From Planomonospora sp. ID82291 (GTDB lineage Bacteria > Actinomycetota > Actinomycetes > Streptosporangiales > Streptosporangiaceae): a DNA stretch of 64,000 nt. The stretch spans positions 2,170,001 to 2,234,000 of the forward strand of contig NZ_JABTEX010000001.1 in the NCBI RefSeq assembly GCF_015711645.1. Reading direction: 5' to 3'. Within the stretch, counting starts at the first letter, position 1, and every line of letters begins with the position of its first letter. The notes below the pieces were generated by a model. The model saw nothing but the letters and a program-made list of their open reading frames with translations, ran no database searches and was not told the origin of the DNA. This document shows, piece by piece, positions 46,109-55,797 of the stretch. The position numbers and the translations under genes are program-made.

Positions 46109-47152
46109 TCAGTCCGCGATCCGTACGGCGCCGGCGAACGGACGGCCCGCGATCGGGGCGATGCGGACGACGTCGCCGGTCCGGGGCGCGTGGACCATCA
46201 GGCCGCCGCCGATGTAGATCCCGACGTGGTGCAGGTCGCTGTGGAAGAAGACGAGGTCTCCGGGACGCATCTCCCCCTTGGAGATGTGCGTTCCCGCGGT
46301 CCACTGGTTGCCGGTGTAGTGCGGGAGGCTGATCCCGACCTTCTGGTAGGCCCACATGACCAGGCCCGAGCAGTCGTAGCCGCCGGGCCCCTCGGCGCCC
46401 CACACATAGGGCTTGAGCTGCTGGCTGAGCGCCCACCGGGCGGCTTCGGCGGCCTTCCCGCCGCCCACGATCGGCATGTCGACCTTCATGGCCCGGCCCC
46501 CGCCGACGGCGCGCTCGCGCACCTCCCGGAACAGGTCGCTCTCGACCCGGGCGACCAGCCGCTCGATCTTGGTGCGCTTCGTGCCGAGCGTGTCGAGAAG
46601 GGCGGTGACCTCGGTGGTCCGGGCCTTCGCGCTGGCCTTGGCCCGCTCCGCGGCCTGGATCGCCCGGCTGACCTGGGCGACCTCCTCGCTCTGGCGCTGC
46701 TGGAGGGCGTAGGTGGCGGCGGCCTGGTCGAGGAAGGCGTCGGGGTCGCCGGAGGAGGTGAAGGCGAGACCGCCGCCCAGGCCGCCCGTCATGTAGTTGC
46801 TCTGCGCGAGCAGACTGGCCTTGTGGCGCCGCGACTCCAGCTGGGACTCGCTGGTGGCGAGGGTCTTCTTGGCGGCGGCGGCGGCCCGCTCGGCCTGCTT
46901 GAGCTTGACCCGCTCGCCGTTGTACTGCTCGGTGAGCCGGGCGATCTCCGTGTGCAGCTTGTCGGCCTGCTTGGCGAGCTGCTGGAGGCTCGGCTGGGGA
47001 TCGGCGGCGGCGACCAGGGGGGTCCCGAGGGTCAGGGAGGCGAAGACGGCTGCGACGGCGGTGATCCGGAGCGGGAATCCGTACGGGGCGCGTTCTCGGT
47101 GGCGGGCGTGCCCGCCCGCGTGCTCTCTCCCGCGTTCGCGCGTGCGCTTCAC
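46109..47152 (-). CDS. Secreted NlpC/P60 peptidoglycan hydrolase under c-di-AMP riboswitch
   Basis: 347 residues. A basic N-terminus and signal helix (ITAVAAVFASLTLGTPLVAAA) are followed by a coiled coil (about 50-225) and the NlpC/P60 domain, with Cys in YDCSGLVMWAYQ and His in DLHHVGIYIGGG. It resembles RipA/RPF-linked endopeptidases that open wall crosslinks for growth, division or spore germination. The GTG start at 47152 has GGAG 7 bases upstream; a TTG at 47155 lies one codon upstream but too near that site. The gene is preceded by a c-di-AMP riboswitch and a good promoter. A paralogue without a riboswitch is at 19069. Confidence 0.92.
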   Translation of the reverse strand: MKRTRERGREHAGGHARHRERAPYGFPLRITAVAAVFASLTLGTPLVAAADPQPSLQQLAKQADKLHTEIARLTEQYNGERVKLKQAERAAAAAKKTLATSESQLESRRHKASLLAQSNYMTGGLGGGLAFTSSGDPDAFLDQAAATYALQQRQSEEVAQVSRAIQAAERAKASAKARTTEVTALLDTLGTKRTKIERLVARVESDLFREVRERAVGGGRAMKVDMPIVGGGKAAEAARWALSQQLKPYVWGAEGPGGYDCSGLVMWAYQKVGISLPHYTGNQWTAGTHISKGEMRPGDLVFFHSDLHHVGIYIGGGLMVHAPRTGDVVRIAPIAGRPFAGAVRIAD

Positions 47153-47171
47153 CAACAGGCTCCTCTTCCTC

Positions 47172-47306
47172 GCACCGCCTACCGGGTTAGCTGACGGGTT
47201 CGGGCCGGAGGCAGCCCTACCGAGAGCGCGGGCGGCGTCTCGGATTCACCCCGGGGGACTTCAGGGAGTGGGTCCCCGGTTCTCCGGGCTCGGAGACTCG
47301 GCGGGT
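47172..47306 (-). promoter_or_regulatory. Cyclic di-AMP (ydaO-type) riboswitch
   Basis: Read on the minus strand, the leader has the conserved ydaO elements in order: CCGGGGACCCA, GGGGTGAATCC (47242-47252), GGTAGGGCTG, and CCCGAACCCGTCAGCTAACC (47185-47204). A closing CCGCC/GGCGG helix spans the two ends. In Streptomyces and relatives this riboswitch turns off wall-hydrolase genes when c-di-AMP is high. It ends about 20 bases before the gene start, so control may act on translation or by an early terminator. DisA, the likely c-di-AMP source, is at 58681. Confidence 0.93.
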
Positions 47307-47338
47307 CGGCTCTCGGGGTGAGCCGACATCGAGCCTGG

Positions 47339-47367
47339 ACACTAGTGCAAGGGGAGTTCAAGCTCAA
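47339..47367 (-). promoter_or_regulatory. Promoter of the riboswitch-NlpC/P60 unit
   Basis: On the minus strand TTGAGC (47362-47367) and TAGTGT (47339-47344) are 17 bases apart. The start of transcription would be near 47332, leaving the whole aptamer in the leader. Confidence 0.65.
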
Positions 47368-47795
47368 CCAGAACTCTCAACTTGGTAAGGGTTCTCAAAC
47401 AAGGAAATCACGGACAGGTCACATGAAATCAAGATCAACTTGACATTGTGCCGTCGCTCGTCGGGGCATCGGCCACGGGTGCGGGGTCTTCGCAGGTCTG
47501 CGCCGAGGCGACCGGAACGCCCGGAGCCGGAGGAAGAGCCGACGGGATGTGGTGAAGCTCACGTCCGGTGACGCATGATGCTTTTGTGAGGTGAGTTAAG
47601 GACGAGCCGTAACCACAGGAGGCAGAGGACGTACCCTGATCCATTGCGACTCCTCCGCTCCCCCGGGAGCGGCTTCCCGCCTTTCTCGACACGAGGGGGG
47701 CGACGGCCAGGCCCTGACCGTTTCGAACACGGGAACCACGACGGAGGATCTCCCCCTCACCGGGTGGATCCGGTGGTTCCCCCGCTAGGAGAATG
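47368..47795. other. Gap between the riboswitch promoter and argA
   Basis: About 430 bases with no convincing gene. The first 90 are AT-rich with repeated CTCAAC-like motifs. The remainder must hold the argA promoter, which I could not place. Confidence 0.45.
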
Positions 47796-48380
47796 ATGGA
47801 GCAGGTTGCGGAGCACCCCCCCTCGCCGGCCGTCCCGGACGCCGGGGCGATCACGGTCCGCCGGGCGCGGACCCCGGACGTGCGGTCCATCGGGAGGCTC
47901 GTCGACACCTACGCCGGCACGGGCCCGCGTCTGCTGAAGAAGGCCACCGTCACGCTGTACGAGGACGTCCAGGAATTCTGGGTGGCCGAGCGGGCCGGCC
48001 GGATCGTCGGCTGCGGCGCGCTCCACGTGCTCTGGGAGGACCTGGCCGAGATCCGCACGGTCGCCGTCGACCCCTCCTGCCGGAAAGCCGGCATCGGCCA
48101 CCTGATCGTCTCCCAGCTCATCCGCGCCGCCCGCGAACTGGGCCTGCGCCGGGTCTTCTGCCTGACGTTCGAGGTCCATTTCTTCGCCCGGCACGGATTT
48201 CGCGAGATCCAGGGGACGCCCGTCTCCCCGGAGGTCTACGCGGAACTGCTCGCCTCCTACGACGAGGGCGTCGCGGAGTTCCTCGATCTTGAACATGTGA
48301 AGCCGAACACCTTGGGAAACACCAGGATGCTGCTGCACCTCGGAGAGAATGACGCGGGCGCTGACTCCCAGGAAAGGTGA
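47796..48380 (+). CDS. argA: Amino-acid (glutamate) N-acetyltransferase, GNAT type
   Basis: 194 residues. The GNAT acetyl-CoA loop is EIRTVAVDPSCRKAGIGHLIV; FWVAERAGRIVGCGALHVLWEDLAEI and GLRRVFCLTFEVHFFARHGF match the short actinobacterial ArgA (Rv2747-like), which acetylates glutamate or glutamine to start arginine synthesis. No other arg gene lies nearby. ATG 47796 is 4 bases from AGGAG; ATG 47793 is in frame just before it. Confidence 0.88.
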   Translation: MEQVAEHPPSPAVPDAGAITVRRARTPDVRSIGRLVDTYAGTGPRLLKKATVTLYEDVQEFWVAERAGRIVGCGALHVLWEDLAEIRTVAVDPSCRKAGIGHLIVSQLIRAARELGLRRVFCLTFEVHFFARHGFREIQGTPVSPEVYAELLASYDEGVAEFLDLEHVKPNTLGNTRMLLHLGENDAGADSQER

Positions 48381-48467
48381 CTGTTCTTACCTATGTCGAT
48401 ACCTTGTGCAGCAGCAAGCATGCATGTCTGACATAAGACGCATGCCCAGTCGAAGTGAGGTGACGCG

Positions 48468-49760
48468 GTGAGCACCGGACAGCCGCCGTATCCGCAGGAT
48501 GATCCCGACCGCGATCGCACACCGTCGGGGCAGCCGGAATACGGACAGCAGAACGCATACGGTCAGCACGCCCAGGGCGGGCACGACCCCGACGTGACGA
48601 TCGTGGGATACCGGGGCGAGGGCACGGGCCCGCAGACCCCGCCCGCCTACGGTCAGCAGCCCGGCTACGGCCAGGCGGCCTCCCACGAGCAGCCGGGCTA
48701 CGGCCAGCAGGCCGCCCAGCCCGGCTACGGCCAGCAGGGTTACGGCCAGCAGGCCGCCCAGCCCGGCTACGGCCAGCAGCCGGGGTACGGCCAGGCGGCC
48801 TCCCACGAGCAGCCGGGCTACGGCCAGCAGGCCGCCCAGCCCGGTTACGGCCAGCAGGGGACGGGCGCCTACGGTCAGCAGCCGGGGTACGGCCAGGCGG
48901 CCTCCCACGAGCAGCCGGGCTACGGCCAGCAGCCGGGGTACGGCCAGCAGGGGTACGGTCAGCAGGCCGCCCAGCCGGGCTACGGCCAGCAGCCGGGGTA
49001 CGGCCAGGCGGCCTCCCACGAGCAGCAGGGCTACGGCCAGCAGGGGTACGGCCAGCAGGCCGCCCAGCCCGGCTACGGCCAGCAGCAGGGCTACGGCCAG
49101 CAGGGGTACGGCCAGCAGGCCGCCCAGCCCGGCTACGGCCAGCAGCAGGGCTACGGCCAGCCGGGCTACGGCCAGCAGGGGTACGGCCAGCAGCCCGGCT
49201 ACGGGCAGCAGGTGCCCGCCTACGGTCAGGGTTATGGTCCGCAGGGCGTGACGCCTCCCGGCGTCCCCGCCCCGCTCGCGGAGTGGTGGCAGCGTCTGCT
49301 GGCCCGCCTGGTCGACGGGATCATCCTGGCGATCCCGACGGTCATCCTCTCCTTCGTGTTCGTCGGGCTGGCCGTACCGGCCACCTTCGACGCCAACGGG
49401 CTCAACGAGGGGAGCACCTTCCTCTACACGCTGGTCACCACGCTCATCGCCGGGGTGATCTACCTCGCCTACGAGTTCTTCATGCTGCGGCAGAACGGCC
49501 AGACGGTCGGCAAGATGGTCATGGGGATCAAGGTGGTCCCGATCGGGAGCCCCTCCATCGCCGGAGGGCTGCCCGTGGAGGCCGCGGGCAAGCGCGCGGG
49601 CGTGCTCTACGGCCCGCAGCTCCTGCGCTGGGTGCCGATCGTCGGATGGTTCGTCGGCATCTTCAGCCTGGTGAACGTGCTCTGGCAGTTCTGGGACAAG
49701 CCCTTCCAGCAGTGCCTGCACGACAAGGTCGCCTCGACGGCGGTCGTGAAGATCAAATAG
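48468..49760 (+). CDS. RDD-family membrane protein with long GYGQ-repeat tail
   Basis: 430 residues. Residues 1-262 are disordered and made almost entirely of [11 protein letters not shown] and ASHEQ units: 24 GYGQ copies plus several AYGQ, with no Lys and very few charges. Residues 268-430 are an RDD domain: [22 protein letters not shown] (TM with the Arg and Asp), two further TMs, and [17 protein letters not shown] proteins are small membrane proteins; some act in Na+/H+ exchange or envelope stress, most are unknown. The tail resembles the Gly-Tyr-Gln low-complexity domains that phase-separate in eukaryotes. GTG start with GAGG upstream. A second RDD gene follows. Confidence 0.88.
   Translation: MSTGQPPYPQDDPDRDRTPSGQPEYGQQNAYGQHAQGGHDPDVTIVGYRGEGTGPQTPPAYGQQPGYGQAASHEQPGYGQQAAQPGYGQQGYGQQAAQPGYGQQPGYGQAASHEQPGYGQQAAQPGYGQQGTGAYGQQPGYGQAASHEQPGYGQQPGYGQQGYGQQAAQPGYGQQPGYGQAASHEQQGYGQQGYGQQAAQPGYGQQQGYGQQGYGQQAAQPGYGQQQGYGQPGYGQQGYGQQPGYGQQVPAYGQGYGPQGVTPPGVPAPLAEWWQRLLARLVDGIILAIPTVILSFVFVGLAVPATFDANGLNEGSTFLYTLVTTLIAGVIYLAYEFFMLRQNGQTVGKMVMGIKVVPIGSPSIAGGLPVEAAGKRAGVLYGPQLLRWVPIVGWFVGIFSLVNVLWQFWDKPFQQCLHDKVASTAVVKIK
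48640..49220 (+). repeat. Coding repeat array of GGCTACGGCCAGCAG-type units
   Basis: Irregular 15-, 18- and 30-base units, many identical, encode the GYGQQ tail. Larger blocks such as that for [11 protein letters not shown] recur four times, so the array grew by in-frame duplications. Confidence 0.9.
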
Positions 49761-49773
49761 CCCGGTGATCGAC

Positions 49774-49800
49774 GGGGCCGGCGGAGGAACCGCCGGCCCC
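49774..49800 (+). terminator. Terminator of the first RDD gene
   Basis: A perfect 11-bp stem (49774-49784 with 49790-49800) with a 5-base loop, 13 bases after the stop codon. Confidence 0.8.
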
Positions 49801-49896
49801 GCTTTCATGCCCGGACGGGAAAACGGTGTCGGGTGCCCCCTCCGGGGCAGAATGCGATGGAACCGCACGACCATTCGCGCCGGCGAGAGGAACGCC

Positions 49897-50628
49897 ATGG
49901 CCGTCTCTCCGCGTCCCGAAGACAATCGCCGGCCGGCTTCTCCTCCGGCGGCGGACTCCTATGCGGTCGCATCGGCTCCGCGGCTCCGCGACGGGACCGG
50001 TTCCCCTTTTTCCCGGAGCGGGACGACCGGAGGGACGGACGGAGGCCGGACGAGGACTCCCACCCCCTCGGGAGACGGGGGAACGCCATCCGGTAAGGAC
50101 GTCTTCCGCAGGGGGGATCCGCCGCTTCCGTCGCCGTATCCGAGGGTCCCCGGCGCCCCGCCGCCCGCCGAATGGTGGGAGCGATTGGCGGCCCGCATCA
50201 TCGACGCCGTCGGCTTCGTGGCGCTCTACTGGATTCTCTCCCTGTCGTTCTACTCGCTCCTGGCGACGGATGAAGGCCGTGCCTCCGATCCCCGGGCGCT
50301 GCCGGGGTTGTTCGCCGGCCTGATCGCCTTTGGCGGTTATACGCTCTACGACTATGTTCTGCACGCCCGGGACGGCCGTACCATCGGCAAGAAACTCATG
50401 AGGATCAGGCTGGCCCCGTACGGCGGTGCGGACCCGGGTCGGGCCGGTCTGATGGGACGGGCGGCCCTGTACCCCGGTGTTCTCCTCACCGCGGGCATTC
50501 CCGCGGTGAACCTCCTGGCCGCGGTGCTCGGCTTCGCGGGAGCGCTGTTCATCCTCATGGACAAGCCTCTTCAACGGGGGCCGCACGACCGGCTCGCCGG
50601 GACCGTGGTGGTCAAGGACCTGCGGTGA
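49897..50628 (+). CDS. Second RDD-family membrane protein
   Basis: 243 residues. Residues 1-110 are disordered (Pro, Ser, Gly, Thr, Arg) without the GYGQ repeats of its neighbour; residues 112-243 are the RDD domain (WWERLAARIIDAVGFVALYWIL, then GGYTLYDYVLHARDGRTIGKKLMRIRL and HDRLAGTVVVKDL). The frame is open upstream to 49765, but ATG 49897 has a GAGAGG site and the terminator of the previous gene lies in that extension. It is a tandem paralogue that has diverged chiefly in the N-terminal tail. Confidence 0.85.
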   Translation: MAVSPRPEDNRRPASPPAADSYAVASAPRLRDGTGSPFSRSGTTGGTDGGRTRTPTPSGDGGTPSGKDVFRRGDPPLPSPYPRVPGAPPPAEWWERLAARIIDAVGFVALYWILSLSFYSLLATDEGRASDPRALPGLFAGLIAFGGYTLYDYVLHARDGRTIGKKLMRIRLAPYGGADPGRAGLMGRAALYPGVLLTAGIPAVNLLAAVLGFAGALFILMDKPLQRGPHDRLAGTVVVKDLR

Positions 50629-50735
50629 CGCGACCCGCGGGGGAAATCAGTCACTCTGTGACCACTGTGTCACCCTTTTCGTCGGCGCTTTACGGAGTGC
50701 AACCGGTAAGACGCCTGGAGAGAAGCATTAAGGTG

Positions 50736-50888
50736 GTGGATGAGCGCCATGGGCGTCCTGGGACGCACATCGCTCCTGGAAGCCGCTATGGTCATGTGTG
50801 GGTTGATCTGCCCGGCCGGCCGTGCCCCGGCCCGCGATGTCGCCACGGAAAATCCCATGACCCGGAATGCCACCCCGGTGCGGAGTGA
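50736..50888 (+). CDS. Possible short Cys/His-rich protein
   Basis: A 50-codon frame from GTG 50736 to TGA 50888: VDERHGRPGTHIAPGSR at the start and CPGPRCRHGKSHDPEC near the end. The Cys/His spacing could bind zinc. Third positions are less G/C-biased than in neighbouring genes, which argues either for an atypical small gene or for no gene. GGAGAG lies upstream. The frame ends just before the small membrane protein at 50895. Confidence 0.25.
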   Translation: MDERHGRPGTHIAPGSRYGHVWVDLPGRPCPGPRCRHGKSHDPECHPGAE

Positions 50889-50894
50889 GGACCA

Positions 50895-51038
50895 ATGTAC
50901 GAGATAATGTCCGCGTTGATACCTCCTGCGGTCGTCGGCGGAGTCTTCGTGTATGCAGTTTTCAAGCTCCTGCGCAGCGAGGCGGCCGGTCGCCGTCCCG
51001 TGAAACGGACCGATCAGGGCGAGTCGCAGAACGGCTGA
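50895..51038 (+). CDS. Small single-helix membrane protein (47 residues)
   Basis: The frame MYEIMSALIPPAVVGGVF, then VYAVFKLLRSE and a basic-polar tail to GESQNG. One hydrophobic helix covers about residues 5-26, with a cytosolic charged end. GAGG stands 4 bases before the ATG. Third-position G/C is about 74%, high enough for a gene here. It lies 115 bases before lsr2 in the same direction. I do not recognise it; such small proteins are often missed in annotation. Confidence 0.6.
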   Translation: MYEIMSALIPPAVVGGVFVYAVFKLLRSEAAGRRPVKRTDQGESQNG

Positions 51039-51153
51039 GCCCTCCTTCCGGGCTTCCGTGGCAGAATCACCGGGCTTCGGAATTGCTGCGCTCTCATCGT
51101 GGGTATATGTTTGGCTAGCGAATGAAACAATACTCCGCGAAAGGATTGCGTAG

Positions 51154-51486
51154 ATGGCCAAGCAGATCCAGGAGATTCTCATCGACGACCTCGATGGGGG
51201 CGAGGCCAATGAGACTGTCTCCTTCGCGATTGACGGCACCAGCTATGAGATTGACCTGAGTGACGTAAACGCGAAGAAGCTCCGTGACTCCCTCTCGCCT
51301 TTCGTGGCGAGCGCCCGTCGCGCCGGCGCCCTGCCCCTCCGCCGCCGCCGTGCCGGCGGGACGAGGGCGCTGACCCGGGAGAAGAGCGCGGACATCCGGG
51401 CGTGGGCCAAGTCCCACGGTCTCAACGTCGGCGAGCGCGGCCGGATCGCCTCCAAGATCGTCGAGCAGTACGAGGCCGCGCACTGA
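51154..51486 (+). CDS. lsr2: Nucleoid-associated protein Lsr2
   Basis: 110 residues. The N-terminal dimerisation domain (MAKQIQEILIDDLDGGEANETVSFAIDG and following) is joined to a C-terminal DNA-binding domain with the AT-hook-like RGR core (VGERGRIASKI). Lsr2 coats and silences AT-rich, often foreign, DNA in actinobacteria, like H-NS elsewhere. AAAGGA lies 8 bases before the ATG. The gene is near lysS and clpC, as in Streptomyces. A 15-bp inverted repeat follows it. Confidence 0.96.
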   Translation: MAKQIQEILIDDLDGGEANETVSFAIDGTSYEIDLSDVNAKKLRDSLSPFVASARRAGALPLRRRRAGGTRALTREKSADIRAWAKSHGLNVGERGRIASKIVEQYEAAH

Positions 51487-51522
51487 CCGGTGGTCGGTGA
51501 GCGCGGTTTCGCCGGCCGGTGA

Positions 51523-51577
51523 ATCATGCGGTCATGGCGGTCACGGTGGGGTCCGGTGGCGGCCATGACCGCATGAT
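51523..51577 (+). terminator. Large inverted repeat after lsr2
   Basis: ATCATGCGGTCATGG (51523-51537) is exactly complementary to 51563-51577, around a 25-base loop. The position, about 37 bases after the stop, fits a terminator, but the loop is long. Confidence 0.5.
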
Positions 51578-51850
51578 GTGTTCGGGGCCCGCTCCGGGCT
51601 CCGGCGGTTCCCCCGACGGCCTCTCCGGGCGCGCAGGGGCCGCGAATGCGGTCTCAATGGTCGATAAACGTCGTTCGCTTGCGGCGTATCGGGAACATCG
51701 CACCCCCGACAGGTAGTTGGATAGAGCGTGAACGCCCTGCTCTCGGGGAACGTCTTCTACGTAGAGCGGTCGCCGGGTCGGGGCTACCATGCGGGAGGAC
51801 AGGGCCCGGATATCCCGGACCTGCCTGACCGCTCTGTGAGGAGCGACGAG
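51578..51850. other. clpC upstream region
   Basis: With the inverted repeat just before, the non-coding gap from lsr2 to clpC is 364 bases. It contains a ClgR-like site and a small palindrome (TCTACGTAGA, near 51756). A frame from 51728 runs into clpC but lacks family support. Confidence 0.5.
51674..51688 (+). promoter_or_regulatory. Candidate ClgR operator
   Basis: TTCGCTTGCGGCGTA matches the CGCYNANRGCG core of published ClgR sites at 10 of 11 positions as I recall the consensus. ClgR activates clpC and clpP in Streptomyces and Corynebacterium. It lies 163 bases before the clpC ATG. Confidence 0.5.
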
Positions 51851-54361
<2,511 letters not shown>

Positions 54362-54401
54362 CGCGGCGCAGACGGACCCCGGCCGGAGGCCGGACAGGCA
54401 G

Positions 54402-54442
54402 AGGCGGACCCCGCCGTGAGCACCTCACGGCGGGGTCCGCCT
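54402..54442 (+). terminator. Terminator of clpC
   Basis: A perfect 19-bp stem (54402-54420 with 54424-54442) with a 3-base loop; the longest perfect hairpin in the window. Confidence 0.92.
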
Positions 54443-54754
54443 ATTCGTTACCCGCGGGTGCTTCCCACCACCGAAGGTAGTACTACACTCTGTAGAGCGA
54501 ACTGGACCACGTCCCGTCGGCGGCCCGGACACCGTTCCGTCCCGGCGGGGACCGGCCCCAGAGATCAGCCCAGCGATGTACGGGCGTGTCAGCTCCGGGA
54601 GTGACGCGCGGATCGGCGCCGGTGGGAGATGCTCGACGGACCGGGTCGAGTTCCCGGCAGGGAAGAGACGCGACGGCCCGCGAGGCCGGGCCGCGGGCGC
54701 GGCGCGACCGCGGACGACCGGAGTCTCACACGGAACACGCCTGGGAGGCACCCG
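54443..54754. other. Leader region of the EboE-like gene
   Basis: About 310 bases without a gene. It holds a palindromic, BlaI-like site near 54477-54497 with a possible -10 (TACACT, 54484-54489). The rest shows no clear feature; if that promoter is used, the leader would be some 260 bases. Confidence 0.5.
54477..54497 (+). promoter_or_regulatory. Palindromic site overlapping a candidate promoter
   Basis: GTAGTACTAC is a perfect palindrome (54477-54486), and TACTACA-CTC-TGTAGAG (54481-54497) forms an imperfect inverted repeat. TACTACA/TGTAGTA half-sites are typical of BlaI-type repressors in actinobacteria. No BlaI gene is in the window. Confidence 0.4.
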
Positions 54755-55723
54755 ATGCGCTTGCGGCACGAGGACGGGACGCTCGTTCACCTGGCCTACA
54801 ACGCGGGCGTGCACCCCGCCGAGGACCTGGAGAACCTGATCGCGCACCTGACCCGCTACGCGGTCCCGGTGCGCAGGCGCCTCGGCGTGGAGCGGATGGG
54901 CGTGGGCCTCTGGCTCTCGCCGGCCGTCGCCGACCACCTCATCGCCGACCGGATCGAACTGGTACGGCTCCGCCGTTCCCTGGAGGAGCGCGGCCTGGAG
55001 GTGGTGAGCCTCAACGGCACCGGCGGACGCAACCAGGAGGCCCCCGGGCCGGACTGGGCCAAGCCCGAGCGCTACCGCTACACGATGGCGCTGGCCAAGA
55101 TCCTCGCCTTCCTGCTCCCGGAGGACGTGCGCTTCGGCAGCATCTCCACCATCCCCATCGGCTGGCGCCGCGACTGGCCGGCCGACCTGCACGCGATCGC
55201 CGCCCGCCGCCTCGAACGCCTCTCCCGTGAGCTGAGGGGCCTGTACGGCGTGACCGGCAAGACCATCAGGGTCGGCTTCGAGCCCTGGCCCGGCTGCGTG
55301 CTGGAGACCACCGAGCAGGCCCTCGAACGGGTCTGCGGCATCGACTCCGAGCACCTCGGGGTCTGCCTGGACGCCTGCCACCTGGCCGGTGGGACGGCGG
55401 GCGGCGGGGTCACGGAGGAGGCCGGAACGGCCCTGCGCGGCCTGGCCGCGGCGGGCACCCCCGTGGTGAAACTCGGGCACGTCCACAACCACGCGGGCGA
55501 CTCCTGCCGGGAGCTGCCGAGCACCCGCCCCGTCCTGGAGGACACGCTCACCGCCATGCTCTCCGGTGCGGTGAACGGCACGGCCCACATCGAGGTCGAG
55601 ATCCACGACCTGGCCGTGCCGCTGCGGACCAGGGGACCCGGCGCGCTGGTCACCATGCTGGCCGAGGAGCTCGACTGGGCCCGCAGCAACCTCACCGCGC
55701 TGGGCCTGCGGCTCGCCGCCTGA
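54755..55723 (+). CDS. EboE-like TIM-barrel protein
   Basis: 322 residues of the xylose-isomerase-like TIM-barrel kind. The stretches HLAYNAGVHPAEDLENLI, GVGLWLSPAVADHL, LEVVSLNGTGG and RFGSISTIPIGWRRDW resemble EboE, a protein of the eboABCDEF set linked to export of prenylated metabolites. Later, GFEPWPGCVLETTE, GVCLDACHLAG and VKLGHVHNH supply Glu, Asp and His that could bind metal. No other ebo gene is near, so it works elsewhere or alone. GGGAGG lies 7 bases before the ATG. Confidence 0.7.
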   Translation: MRLRHEDGTLVHLAYNAGVHPAEDLENLIAHLTRYAVPVRRRLGVERMGVGLWLSPAVADHLIADRIELVRLRRSLEERGLEVVSLNGTGGRNQEAPGPDWAKPERYRYTMALAKILAFLLPEDVRFGSISTIPIGWRRDWPADLHAIAARRLERLSRELRGLYGVTGKTIRVGFEPWPGCVLETTEQALERVCGIDSEHLGVCLDACHLAGGTAGGGVTEEAGTALRGLAAAGTPVVKLGHVHNHAGDSCRELPSTRPVLEDTLTAMLSGAVNGTAHIEVEIHDLAVPLRTRGPGALVTMLAEELDWARSNLTALGLRLAA

Positions 55724-55797
55724 GCGGCCGTCACCCGTTCACCGCCGGGCGGCCCCGTGACCCGATCCTGCGCCACCCCGCCGCGCCGCCCGGGGGC

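Noticed and set aside
48640-49220. CRISPR array
   Set aside because: The repeats are coding, in frame, of irregular 15-30-base length, and there are no unique spacers between them.
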